Source of the DNA: Pochonia chlamydosporia 170
Taxonomy: Eukaryota > Ascomycota > Sordariomycetes > Hypocreales > Clavicipitaceae
Direction: 5' to 3'
Length of the DNA: 64,000 nt
Assembly (NCBI RefSeq): GCF_001653235.2
Contig: NC_035793.1
Location: 1,116,001 to 1,180,000, forward strand
Shown: positions 12,646-23,946 of the stretch, piece after piece
Layout of the letters: every line of letters begins with the position of its first letter
How positions within the stretch are numbered: the first letter of the stretch is position 1
The notes under the pieces: model-generated
Told to the model about the DNA's origin: nothing
Databases searched by the model: none
The model's input: only the letters and a program-made list of their open reading frames with translations
Position numbers and translations under genes: made by a program

Positions 12646-12807
12646 TATTGAATCTACAGCACTGCCAATAGTAAAATCTACAAGCTTGCTAACTAGAACG
12701 AAATCTATAACCCTGCCAACGGTAATGAAACCTACAAGACTACCAACGGTAATGAAATTTACAGCCCTCCCAACAGTAATTAAATCTATAACCCTACTAA
12801 TCCGCGA
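12646..12807. repeat. 27-bp minisatellite, about six units
   Basis: Six imperfect units with exactly 27-bp spacing. The clearest four start at 12700, 12727, 12754 and 12781, each beginning GAAAYYTAYA or a close variant and most ending in GTAAT. Two more diverged copies lie at about 12646 and 12673. Because 27 is a multiple of three, the plus strand stays open through the array with a 9-residue period (LPTVMKSIT-like), but I do not regard that as a gene. The last unit overlaps the stop codon and C-terminal codons of the leftward LrgA-LrgB gene. Confidence 0.85.
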
Positions 12808-14647
12808 ATCATACTCGCTATAGGCGGTATAGAAGTCAGCAACACGGTAATAGTGCCAAACAGCGTCATGGACAGGCTCGACAACGCCGCGGCTCGGGGA
12901 TCCGTTCTCAGTAAGAGGGCTGTTCCGATGGCACTTGAATTGACGCCGAGGGTTATTCCCCTCGTAACGTAGTCGTCTGTTTTGTTAGCATGGACCCTGT
13001 AAGTATGTACAAAAGGAGCGAAAAGTACAGCTGAAAGGAAGGGCGCAAATAGAGCAATGACAAACATGTACAAAGCGCAATATATCAAATAAAACAACGC
13101 AAGACCAACGAATCACAGAAGCGTAACAAAACATCTTACCCTCAGGTATCCTCAAAACCCTCATCATCCTCTCCCCCACCAAAACGCCCAATATCCCACT
13201 CGCAATAGCCAACGCCGCCACCGTATACGCATCGCCACCTAGATTCCGCGTCGCAGGCGTAGCAAGCGCGAGGGTGAGACTCCTCGAAGCGAATGCCAGA
13301 CTGCGCGTCGCCTCGATGCCAATCTTATAACACAGCGGGGGATACGTAAACACCGAGGCCACGGATATGACAATGTTGGGAATGAGGAGCGTGACGAGAT
13401 GGGTCTTCAGTTCACGACGGTACTGGAACATGGGGAGGGCGAGAGAAACGATGCTTGCGTCGAGGATGGTGGAGAAGATGTCTCCTGCGCCGGGGGGAGA
13501 CTGTAGATGGAGGTAGTTTGCGCCGGTTTTGTATTCCCGTAGTGCGGTGGTGAGGGAGGAGGAGTTTGCGAGGGAGAGCGGCCAGATGGTTAGGACGGTG
13601 AGGAGGGAGCACGTCAGGACGGGGTGGAGGTATTGCTTGTAGGGGGGTGGTGTTGCGAGCGTCAGTTTGTAAGTGAGGGTAGTGATGGAGAGGTGTAGCG
13701 GCATGGGGTACCCCGTCGTGAAGTAGATGGGGATGCTGGCGACGAGGACGACAGTGAAGATGAGAGTATCGAAAAGGGCTGTCAGCTTGGCGGTGTAGAG
13801 GGTGCATCTTGCGGCGGGAGGGGGCGTCTGGGCAGGATAGTCGGGCAGAATGGGCGAGGTGGTGTTCTCGGGATGGTGTTGCTGGAGTCGAAGTTGAGGA
13901 GGGGACGATATCTCGGTGGGTTGTATTTGGTGAAGGGGAATTTCGTCGTCATCTTGGTTGTGGATTTCGTCGCCGCGTTGGATTTCAGAGCGTTTTGATG
14001 ATCCAAGGAGGAGGTGAAGTGAGCGCGTCATGTACGCTGCCAGGAGCATCATGACAGCGAAGCCGAGAACTGGTGTGTGTTAGAATCTACATCATCATAT
14101 CCAGGTGAGGCAGTAAGGGTGACAAACCAAATACGGCAATGATTTTAAACACTTCGCCCACGCCAATCGATGGACTGAGTGGAATGGTTACAAACGACGG
14201 CGTAAAGAACAGTCCAATCCATCGTAAGGACCAGTCCGCCTAACAAACATTAGATATGCTGACACAGAATGTAACTCTTGACATACACACCGGAACATTG
14301 ATAACATTCACAACCCTCCTCGTCAGATGCGTCCCCAGAAGCACCTCCGAAAGCAATAACCCAACAAACAACAAAGCCAAACACGCCACCGAGGCAGGGA
14401 ATGAAACCGATACTCGTTTAAAGAGCACGTCAACGCCATAGCAGGCCGCGAGTATGGCAGCAATTCCCAGCGGTACAAATATCCAGTCTCTGACTAGCTT
14501 GTCTCTTGACGATGATAGCGTCTGCGGCTGTTAGTATCAGAGCATATATAGAAGTGGCAGACATACCAGTTTTAGAGCCGTGAATGCGTCGCGGACATAT
14601 GACTGCCATTTCGACTGTGATGGATCGAGGGGATCTCTAGTTGGCAT
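12786..14647 (-). CDS. LrgA-LrgB fusion membrane protein (PLGG1-like)
   Basis: Predicted multi-pass transporter of 514 residues. Exons are 14647-14567, 14521-14291, 14239-14128, 14069-13140 and 12976-12786, all in phase. Residues about 35-155 resemble the LrgA/CidA family: hydrophobic helices including FPASVACLALLFVGLLL, then LRWIGLFFTPSFVTIPLSP. A polar charged linker of about 80 residues follows. The second half is LrgB-like, with GILGVLVGERMMRVLRIPE and the hallmark stretch DDYVTRGITLGVNSSAIGTA, then LSSLSMTLFGTITVLLTSIPP. The LrgB hallmark is split by the last intron. The same domain order occurs in plant PLGG1, the plastid glycolate/glycerate transporter; bacterial LrgA and LrgB are separate proteins. 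No convincing organelle presequence is seen, and the fungal substrate is unknown to me. It converges on the proline-rich gene 280 bp away. Confidence 0.88.
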
Positions 14648-16703
14648 TATGCTGCTGATGGCTACCGCATCGCAAAATCGAATATATAGTTGTGATGACT
14701 GCATCAAGTTTCATTCAGTTCGTCGCACTTGAGTGCGGCCAAGAAATAACATAGTGTAGTCCGCGTGGCGCCGAGGATCGGAACCCGCCGTTCGGACGGA
14801 ACGGCTATCACGGACTTGCTGCCCGTTTGCGCCCAGTTATCCATAGCGGTATACAAAATAGTATAAACTATATTTTGAGTTTAGATATAGAGTCAGAAAA
14901 ATGGTAATTATGCAAGATACAGCTGAGGACGTTACTGACGAGAACAACAGCCCCATCCCAACAGCTTAGTCATCATCCTGATTCCTGGTACCAAAACTTC
15001 TCGCCCATGATCCTCCCACACTTCTTCCACTTCAATCCTCACATCTCAGGGCCGTTCCAAACAAGAACCACCAGCAGAACACTCAGGTATTTGAACACTG
15101 ATGCCACAGGCGCAGACCGGCACTCAATGCGCGTTTCTTAACTCAGAATTTCGCTTCCCGCCACAGTGCCACGGTAGGTCCGACTGCAAGTAGTATTGCA
15201 CCCATCCGTGTCCAGTGTGATGTCCATTGTGACTGTATTGTGACCCGGACTATAATTGGGCCGTTTTGACATTTCCCCCATGTCACTTGGCTCTCATTCC
15301 ATCCGGAGATGAACGATTGAGTTTATTTTTTTCTCACTGCATCTTTACCCGTTGGTCCCAAGGTGATTTTGGGTCCTTGGTGCTGGTGCCTACATTGTAC
15401 CTGTTGAGCAACCATGTTTTCAGCAAAGCCGAAAGTCGCCATAGTCACAGATTCAAGGAACAAAATTGAGACAGAATAGGTTTCCCATTATTGCTCAGAA
15501 TAGCTGTCTATCTACCAGTCCTTGGCAAAAGAACAGCAAAATCTGCCGCTCTTCGACCCCTGATCCAAACCTATCCAGCCTTCCAGCGTTCTGTCCCAAA
15601 AAAAAGCTAATTTTTATGATATTTTTGTAACTTTGTCTCGTTTTCTCCCTCCGCCCACGCCAGCTCTGCAGACTCGGTGTAAATTTGCCCTATCACCATG
15701 TCGGTCGTCTCAGAGTAGGCCCTTTTCCAATGCTGCCACACCACAGACCAACATTTCACGTTGGTACTTGGTACACATCATTACAGATGTGAGAAAAACC
15801 ATCAAAATCATCCACCCATCCGCCCTGGTAACCAGTATAACCGCGTCTATACTTTCTACCTCCACCGAGGGTATCTCACCCAAACGAAACCCAACCCGCT
15901 CATAACCGTAGAGTCATCCGTGGTATCATCACCCCCTACCTCACAAGGCCGTTCATCCAGTCCGCTCATTTGTCACAAGTTGCAAGTAACTTGGCCCTGC
16001 AACTCCAGAACAAGCAGAAAAAAAATGTCCAGAGTGATAAAAATCCTGATACGCCTCGCCACCGTGCCCTCGTAGCTTAAACACCGTTCCAATGCAAGAG
16101 CTACGCCAACAACTTGAATACAGCGCGTTTGTGTGTATCCATGACATGCAACCGTGAATCCCCTTGCGTTGCGAAAACCAAGTTCGTCTCATATGAACCA
16201 CGCTCTGCGAAGGGCATGATGTCCCAGAACCAACCCAAGGGCATTGTCATCACATGCCAAAGCAAAGTCCGCCGCGCCAATGCAAGTCGGGGCCAGTAAG
16301 AAAATAAAAACGAAAGATATGAGGAACGGCAAACGGTCCTCGTCCGAGAGTGTATGTCGTCTTTGTGCATCGTTCTTCCCAAGGGCGCGCATAAACACAC
16401 GCTAGTTATGAAGAAGAATGAAAAAGCTGAAAAACAGTTCCGTTGTGCGGCCAATTGCCCAAAAAGTTGCTGGCCAAGTAGCAAATCAAGTCCGGTTCGC
16501 CGTTCCGCCGATTCGCCAAAAAGATGTGCGAATAATGTACAATCCAACAAGATATCAACACCACCTGCCAACACTTCTCATCCTTCCCCCCTTCCTACCT
16601 GAAAAAGAGAACAAGAAAATTCTCGTGTCAAAATAAGCTCAAAACGTTATGTTCCATCCCCTTGTAACTACCCACATTTTCAAAAATATGTGTGGGGAAT
16701 ATA
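14648..16703. other. Intergenic region, no gene seen
   Basis: About 2 kb between two leftward genes: the promoter of the LrgA-LrgB gene at the left and the DHH1 3' untranslated region at the right. Open frames such as 16101-16574 (-) show no domain. No RNA gene or repeat recognised. Confidence 0.55.
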
Positions 16704-18457
16704 TCATGATTGAGCTTCACGTGGCTGGCCACGGCCTCGACCGCCGCCACCGCCGCCAGCAGCACCTCGTCCTCGGAAACCACGTCCTCGTCCACGCCCA
16801 CGACCATAGTGGTGGTTTTGGTGGCCATTTTGGCTTTGCCAGTTGCCCTGTGGCTGATGAGCCATGGGCTGTTGAGGCTGAGCTGGCTGGGATTGCTGAT
16901 TGTTTCTGGGAAGGTTGGAAATGGGCCGAGGGATTGAATCGGGGTTCTCGTAAACGTAAAGGCTCTTGTCAATGCTGGGAGGAATGGGCTGAATTTCAGT
17001 ACCCAAATCTCTCTCGATATTGTAAAGGTTGAAGCGGTCATCCCAATTGATCAGGTTAATAGCCAAACCAAGGTGACCATAACGGCCGGATCGACCGATT
17101 CGGTGGAGGTAGGTTTCGGCGTTCTTGGGAAAATCAAAGTTGATGACGACATTCACAGCCTGAATATCGATACCACGGGTGAGAAGATCTGAGCAGACGA
17201 GGTTTCGGCAAACGCCGTTGCGGAAGTCGTGGAAGACGCGGTTACGCGCTTGCTGCTGCATTCTAGCATGACTGTAGAAGCAAGAGTAGCCCAGTTCGGT
17301 AATTTTCTTGGCGAGTAGCTCAACACGGTTTGTCGAGTTGCAAAAGATGATGGACTGATTAATCTGAAGCTTGGAGAAGAGTGTGTTCAGGCAGTGAACC
17401 TTCTGCTTCTCTTCGACAAAGGCGTAGTACTGAGTGATGCCGCGGAGGGTGAGTTCGTCCATGAGGTTGATTTCGTAAGGGGAGACCATGTTCTTATCAG
17501 AGAAGTCCTTGACAGAGAGGGGGAAGGTGGCGGAGAAGAGCATCACCTGGCGGTCCTTGGGGTGGAACTGCAGGAGCTGCTCGATGACGGGAGTGAACTC
17601 AATGGACAGAAGCTTGTCGGCCTCGTCCATGATGAACATGGGGCATTCGCTGAGATCGGCAACACTCTTTCCTGCCAGATCCAGTATACGCCCGGGAGTT
17701 CCAACGACAATATGGACAGGGTCCTGCAGACGCAGGATGTCATCACGCAAACCGGTACCGCCGGTGGTGACCATGACGTTGATCCCCAGATGCTTACCGA
17801 GCGTCTTGCAAACCTGTGACGTTTGCATGGCAAGCTCACGAGTAGGAACGAGGATAAGACATTGAATCTTGGAGACCTTGGGGTTGATGCGTTCCAAGGC
17901 GGGAATAACGAACGCGGCGGTTTTGCCAGTACCATTCTTCGCTCTGGCCAGAATGTCCCGGCCGGTCAAGGCTACGGGAATGGCTTCTTCTTGGATGGGG
18001 GAGGGCTTCTCGAAACCAGCTTCGAAAATACCCATGAGGAGGTCTCGCTTCAACGCAAAGTTTTCGAATTCCAGGCCTTTCGTCTTGGTAACATCCTGAA
18101 TGAAAAGAGGGAGACGTCCTCTTTAGCCCAAAACGGAACCAAGAAATGAAGAATGTTGGGAAGGGCGGTGCAAGTAGAAAACACCATTGGTCATCATATG
18201 CATACCTCTGTTTGTTGTCTGCTATCCTTGGCAGGCAATTTCAGGTTCTTCTTCCAATCATCATTCTGTGCAGGAATGCCATCGCTATTCGTAAAAGTCA
18301 GTAACGGTCTACCCCTTCAGATAAAAAGGGCAGTACAGTTGCCTTGATACACCGGCAGAGGCAGGGAAAAGTTTGCCTCCGATGTTCAAAGGCATTTGCG
18401 TAAAAACACGGACCTGAGTTGTGTGCTTCGCAGCTGATCTACCAGCTGATCGGTCAT
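16704..18457 (-). CDS. DHH1: DEAD-box RNA helicase Dhh1 (DDX6 family)
   Basis: ATP-dependent RNA helicase of cytoplasmic P-bodies that promotes decapping and represses translation with Pat1, Dcp2 and the Ccr4-Not complex. Exons are 18457-18414, 18284-18206 and 18095-16704, encoding 504 residues. The N-terminus [14 protein letters not shown] is joined to [14 protein letters not shown], both typical of Dhh1. Motifs seen: a Q-motif region [18 protein letters not shown], motif I GTGKT at 96-100, PTRELA, TPGR, DEAD at 198-201, SAT at 229-231, and HRIGRSGR at 372-379. The C-terminal ~80 residues are Q/P-rich and end in Arg-Gly repeats, a common fungal extension suited to RNA binding and granule formation. 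The first intron starts GTCCGT, a weaker donor, but the joined reading frame fits the family closely. Confidence 0.97.
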
Positions 18458-19376
18458 TTTGAAAAAAATATTCGGGAGTCCAAGAGCGGACTACGAGACG
18501 CAGGCTAGTTGAGATGTAAATGATTGCAAAGAATGCCGCCAAATGGGCCCTTTAGATATTTGATTTTTGTATTTTTGCCGTGTTGAGAGTTGAGCTTGTT
18601 TCTCGACCGTTTTGTCCCAAGGGCGGGCCGAGGAAGGAGGTTGGGAGTAGTGAGTCGTTGAGGATTTGTGATGGGGGACGAAATAAGGTTTAATTCAGGT
18701 GGCCTAGTGTCGGGTTGGCCACCGTACTGTTGTTGCGTCGTGCTTTATTGTGCGTTTTCGTGAAGATTGCGGCGCGCGGCCCTTTTCGATGCGAGCAAAT
18801 CTCGTCGTGGTTGAAGTGCAGTGAAGTTGTGGTTAAGCTCGAAGATTCCATCGGCTGCAACAACGAACGGGCGATGTGTGGCACGGGCACGGATCGAGGC
18901 TGCAGGTCAAGTCACGTGACCGCGGGGTCTCTGAGATCTCCCTCATGATGCCCAACGGCGGAATTGTCAGGACATGTGCATGCGATATTCCGAGAAATGA
19001 TCAGAGCTTTTGAGACAGTACCGGCTTGCAACCGACTGCTGTGTTTTATTTGACCCTATCTATATATCCGGGGCTGCGAATCGATCTACACAACACGAGG
19101 CTCACTCGGTTTCAGCACATGCACGGGGTCTCAGTCAACGACGACACACAAAGTTATATATCACAATCTCTTCCCTACTGTTCATTTGCCTCATTGTCTA
19201 TCGCCAGTCCCTAGGCTATGGTGGGAATCAAATACAAAACATATGCAAAAATAAAAAGTAATAAAAGAAATCACCATAATCCCGTTCCAATAACTCATAC
19301 ACAATAGATGGAGCCCCTGCAATTTTATTCCCAACACCCCCAATCCATCATCTAAAGAAAACACCCCAACATCGCC
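18458..19376. other. DHH1 promoter region and acyl-CoA dehydrogenase 3' flank
   Basis: About 0.9 kb holding the DHH1 leader and promoter and the 3' side of the next leftward gene. Apart from the E-box palindrome listed separately, nothing specific is seen. Confidence 0.5.
18911..18920. promoter_or_regulatory. E-box palindrome upstream of DHH1
   Basis: GTCACGTGAC is a perfect 10-bp palindrome centred on CACGTG, 454 bp upstream of the DHH1 start. It matches the consensus of fungal bHLH factors such as Cbf1. Occupancy is unknown. Confidence 0.4.
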
Positions 19377-21117
19377 TTACAACTTCATGCCCATAATCTG
19401 AGCCACCTTCATGGACTGTCTCATGCTGAGATCCAGCATAATCTCCTCACTACCGCCAGGAATAGCATATGCCCTGACATCTCTGTACAATCTCTCCACC
19501 TTGCCGCCTTGTCCGCCACGCGAGTACGACAAACCACCAAAGATCTGTGAAGCCTCGCGGGCGCAGAACTCAAATGTAACAGTAGCCTGAGCTTTAAGGC
19601 CGGCAATAGGACCGCCAAGACGCAACATGGCCTCATGCTCACCCATCTTCTGGCACTGGTAGATCATGTTCTCGAGCCAGTTGTACGAGGCCTCGATCTG
19701 GCGAGCCATGTGGGCGAGCTTCATACGAATGACGGGGTGCTCAATGAGCTTCTTGCCAAAGGTGCGACGCTTGTTGGCGTACTTGACGGACTCTTCGAAG
19801 CAGACACGCGAGAAGCGCAGGCACTGGATGATGATGCCGATACGCTCGTGGTTGAAGTTGGTCATGATGACACCGAAGCCCTTGTCCTTCTTGCCGAGCA
19901 AGTTCTCAACGGGGACCTTGACGTCCTCAAAGGTGATGTAGGTGGTTCCAGAGGACCAGACGCCCTGGCAGTCCATGCGACGGGTGCTGACACCGGGACC
20001 ACGTTCAATGAGCAGCAGGCTCACGCCGTTCATGCCCTCGCCGCCGGTTCGCACAGCAGTGGTGAAGTAGTCGGCCCAGATACCGTTGGTGATCCACTTC
20101 TTCTCGCCGTTGACGATGAAGTGCTTGCCGTCTTCGCTGAGCTTAGCCTCGCAGGTCAAGTTGGCGACGTCGCTGCCGGCATCGGGCTCAGTGATGGCCA
20201 AGCAGACGCGCTTGTCACCAGCGAGGATGCCAGGCATGATTCTGTCCTTGAGGGCCTTGGAACCAAACTTCATGACGGGAGGGCAGCCGATGCCAAAACC
20301 ACCAATCAAGTTCCAGACGAAACCACCAGAGCCGGCGCGCGACAGCTCATCGGTCAACAGCATCTCGTGGAAGAGATCCCAGTTCTCCGTGGGGACGGAC
20401 TTGACGCCCTCGGGGACATATTCGGTAGGGTACTTGACGCCCAAAAGACCGGCGAGGTAGCCACGACGGCCCATCTCCTTGTAGATCTCCTCAGGGACGC
20501 GCTTCGCCTCATCCCACTCAGTGACATTGGGCTCAATCTCATTCTCCATCCACTCGCGGACTTCGGCCCGGAGAGCGGCATGAGTCTCGTTGAAGTAGGG
20601 CGAGAAGTTGCCCTGGTACCAGGACGGGTCGGCAAAGGGAATGAGAGCGCCAAAGGGCTCGAGAGGCTCGGATTGCTCGTGGCTAGAGCTGCTGGTGACG
20701 GCCTTCTTGGGAGCCGGGGCGGCGGCGGCTGGCTTGGGTTCGGGCTTGGGCTCAGCCTTGGGCTTGGTGTCGAGCGAGCCGACTTGCAGCTTTGGCTTGT
20801 ACTTTTTCAGGATGCCCTCGTTGTGGTATTTCCAGAAGATTTTGGAGGCGTCCTTGCCGGCGACGCGCTGGAGGATCTTCTTGCCACCTGCAAATCGCCC
20901 ATGTTAGTAAATTAATGTGCTTTTGCAAACCACCGATTGCCGCAGAAGTCGAATGCAAGCAACTTTTGCGTGCGACGATGAGAGACTCGCGGGTAGACAT
21001 ACCGGGATGGTCATCCTGGAACTTGGTGATATCATAAACATCCCCATCGACAATAATGAACATATCATCGCCCTTATTATGCGACGCAACGTCGCTCGTC
21101 GTAAACACCTTGGACAT
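19377..21117 (-). CDS. Cytochrome b5 / acyl-CoA dehydrogenase fusion
   Basis: FAD-dependent acyl-CoA dehydrogenase with its own N-terminal haem domain. Exons are 21117-21003 and 20887-19377, encoding 541 residues. The intron splits the cytochrome b5 haem motif HPGG at residues 37-40, with a TTACTAAC branch point just before the acceptor. The second haem His is probably in FWKYHNEG. A Pro/Ala/Lys linker (about 85-110) leads to the dehydrogenase, with AITEPDAGSD (FAD/substrate loop), EKKWITNG and RRTFGKKL. The site of the usual catalytic Glu of medium-chain enzymes reads PGGSEE (Gly at that position). The Glu of NHERIG (residue 386) aligns instead with the base of long-chain and isovaleryl-CoA dehydrogenases. 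The C-terminus MKL is not a canonical peroxisomal signal and no mitochondrial presequence is evident, so location is unclear. The substrate is probably a long or branched acyl-CoA (inference). Confidence 0.93.
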
Positions 21118-22607
21118 GATGGGCAACTATGACGGAAACCCAGGAAGTAAGAATTAAAATAAAAAAAAAAATAGCAAAGAGTGTACGACAACAAAAAAAG
21201 AAGCAGAAACAAAGGCTAAAAATGCTACAATGGCCGCCCCGTGGCTCTTAAATTCAAAAATCGGCTTTACCACAATCACATGCGCATCCGTCGACCCCGG
21301 AGTCAGCAGTTCCCAAAGAAGAGGTATCCTCCGGAATTTCTCCCCCACAGCAATTGACACCAAAGTGCTGCTTTCTGCTGTGCAAATGCTAAACTTGTGC
21401 CATGGGGTGTGGGGGAAGCGGTTACGAAGCGAATGGCAGTTTGAATTTGGGGTGAGATTATTGGATTGGCTGTTCTGTGGCGGATGCTTCTGATGCTGCT
21501 TCACTTTTGACCCTTTGTTTGATGTCCATGACATGATCCATCTTCACACAAGTCAAATAATTCTACAGTGCACGAAAACACTCCCCAAAATATATTATGA
21601 GATTAAAACAGCGCAAAAAAAAAGAGAAGAAAAAAAAGTCATGTGTTCCATTCTCGATGGGCCGTGTCGCAGACGCAGATGGTTCAAATCTCACTCACCT
21701 GCTCACATTCGCAGACTTCCGCATTCGTTGCATGTGAAAGATTCCTGGGCAAGGGAAGCTGATGTCATGGAGACACCAGAAGCGACAGCCATATGCAAGT
21801 CAAGTCCCAGTCCATCTGGACCCTGTGGGTCGCCCGGCTTGACCGAGGCATTGGAGCATTGGAGCATTGGAGCATTTTAGCCACCTCATCGAATCGCATC
21901 ACGCTGTAAACTAATTCATTCCTCTGGCGACTTGTCAACATTGAACCTGCTCAGTCGTCAATCTCCGCCAGTCGGAGCTGCAGCATTGCCAACCCCCAGT
22001 ACCACCAGACACCAGTGACACCACACTTGCCCTTGTGGCCTTCCTGATGAAATGCCCCGAGGTTGTGACCTTGAACCCACAAGTCTGGGTCCAGATGAGC
22101 ACATGGCCTCACGGCTTTTGATCAAGCCTCCGGGATAGACTACACTGGCATATTCACGTATTCCACTAACAATTCATTGCTCAGATTGCCTCTTCCCCGG
22201 TAATTTGCATCAAACCCTAGCGTGCCATGCCCATCATCTGAGCAGCGGCCCGAAAGTGCCATCGTGGAGTCTCCATTCCTTCCATGCCCTCTCGCCTGTT
22301 TTCAGCCACACAAGCCAATGTCTCCCAATTTCCCAAGGACGCATGTGCTACTTTAAATACTGCAGTCGTACCGGTAATCAAATCAATTAGTCAGATGCCC
22401 TATTCCCTAATGCTTGCACGCCTAGATAACTCCGTGTACCATATACCACCAGCCAAGCCATGTGAATGTGAATGTCCGTTTTTGGACGGGCATCTCGAGG
22501 GAATAGCCCATGTCTCACCCTCACGATCCAGATCCGTCAGCAACATCGTAGCTAGCCACTCGTTATTGTTGTTCTTGCCCCGTTCTTCATTTGCAAAAAC
22601 CACTGGC
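21118..22607. other. Intergenic region, no gene seen
   Basis: About 1.5 kb with the promoter of the b5-dehydrogenase gene on the left and the RAD27 3' side on the right. It contains a short 8-bp tandem repeat near 21850. A B-box-like string near 21680 was examined and rejected as a tRNA. Confidence 0.55.
21848..21878. repeat. 8-bp tandem repeat
   Basis: Three exact copies of GCATTGGA and a partial fourth, in intergenic DNA. Probably replication slippage, no function inferred. Confidence 0.8.
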
Positions 22608-23946
22608 TTACGCCGCTCCGCGAGGCTTGGCCTTTTGAGCTGCCTTGTCCTTCTTATCTTGCTTCAGCTTCTTTTTCTTTTCCTCATTCTTCTCGTCCAG
22701 TTTTCGCTTGTGGGCCGCTTTTTCTGCATCCGTTTTGGGAACGGGCTTGAAGAATCCTTCCAGTCGTGCTTGTTGCGAAGTCTTGAGGTTCTTCTCCAGT
22801 CGAGCACCCGCACTACGCACTCTGTCCTCAGAAAATCCCTTCTCCGTGACAAGGAAGTGAACGAGTCCCTCGACATCCGGCTTGTCCCATTTGAAGTCGC
22901 ATAATGGATCGTCTGCTTTGCGAACGTCAGGCTCAAAGAATAAGTCTCGTGCATCCTTGTAAGGCCAGTCTTCAGGCAATGTGTATTTTTTCTTCGAGTC
23001 CTTTTCAATAGCATCAACAACCTTCTCAAGCGTTCCATGCTCGCGAATCAACTTGAGTGCAGTTGTAGGGCCAACCTTTGGAACTGGGTCGAGGTAGTCG
23101 CATCCAAGGAGAATACACAAGTCAACAAACTGCAAGACCCAACGTGTCAGCCGGTGGTTAGAGCAAAGAAATAAGGGACCAGTCCGTAGAAATAGCAAAG
23201 CAAAGCATCTCACCTGGGATCGCTCCATATTCAGCCCCTCGAGGACCTTGTCAAGATGAATCTCCTGAATAGGTTCCTTGCGCTGCTCACTAAAAGTAAG
23301 ATGCCTCAGCAAAATCGGCGTATTGAAGCACAACGTATCCATGTCCTCACTAGCCGCCGCGTACACTTTCCCAGCTCGCGCCAACACGGCACACTGCGCC
23401 TCAGCCTCCGTCGGCGCAATGATATACGGAATACCCATGAGCTTCAACAAGCGCTGACATTCGGCATTATGCTCCCTCGTTACACGAACAGTCCGTCTCG
23501 AGAACTTCTCCACATCCTCAGCTGTGCCCGTCTCCTTGGCCTCCTCCAAACCCTCCGTAGCTTCCTGCTTGCGCTGGAATCGCTTCGCCAACTCGCCAGA
23601 CTTGAGCTTGGGCGGCGCACCGTCAAAAACATAGAGTGGCTTGATGCCATTGTCGACCATTCGTAGTGTGCGGTAAAACATACCCATCAAATGGGATGTG
23701 GTCTCGCCGCTGTCGTTCATGAGTTGTTGGCCATCCGACCGCACGGCAATAAGGAAGCTGTAGATACTCATCGAGGCATCCTGTCTGTAGTGAGCCGCAT
23801 GCAAGGAAAAAAGAAATAATTTAGTTGGAACATGGTAATTGACGTACAATGGCTACTTTTCGACCAAAGTGGTTCTTGATTTCGCCCTCCTTGATTGCCT
23901 CGGGAGCTTCATCTTTGATGATCTGGAAGAGCTGCTTGATACCCAT
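22608..23946 (-). CDS. RAD27: Flap endonuclease 1 (Rad27/FEN1)
   Basis: Structure-specific 5' nuclease that removes 5' flaps during Okazaki-fragment maturation and long-patch base excision repair in the nucleus. Exons are 23946-23848, 23780-23214 and 23129-22608, encoding 395 residues, the usual FEN1 length. MGIKQLF opens the N-terminal domain. The metal-binding acids are present: D34 (first codon of exon 2), D86 in FDGAPP, the TEAEAQC pair, SEDMDTL and GCDYLDP. The helix-hairpin-helix DNA-binding region follows ([13 protein letters not shown]). A canonical PCNA-binding box, QxxLxxFF, sits at residues 342-349, followed by a Lys-rich tail of about 45 residues. The promoter has clustered G1/S-type elements. 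Identity is certain, and the first 33 codons lie on a separate exon easily missed by open-frame scans. Confidence 0.98.

Noticed and set aside
19377..19385. Peroxisomal targeting signal on the acyl-CoA dehydrogenase (C-terminal MKL)
   Set aside because: Met at the third-last position is outside the usual small-residue consensus of type 1 signals.
19635..20915. 426-codon open frame on the plus strand
   Set aside because: It is antisense to the b5-acyl-CoA dehydrogenase exon, whose strand has the conserved protein. The Leu/Val/Asp/Gly-rich product mirrors the codon bias of the true gene.
21661..21710. tRNA B-box-like string GGTTCAAATCTCACT
   Set aside because: The T-stem does not pair and no acceptor or anticodon arm is found upstream, which is an A-rich run.
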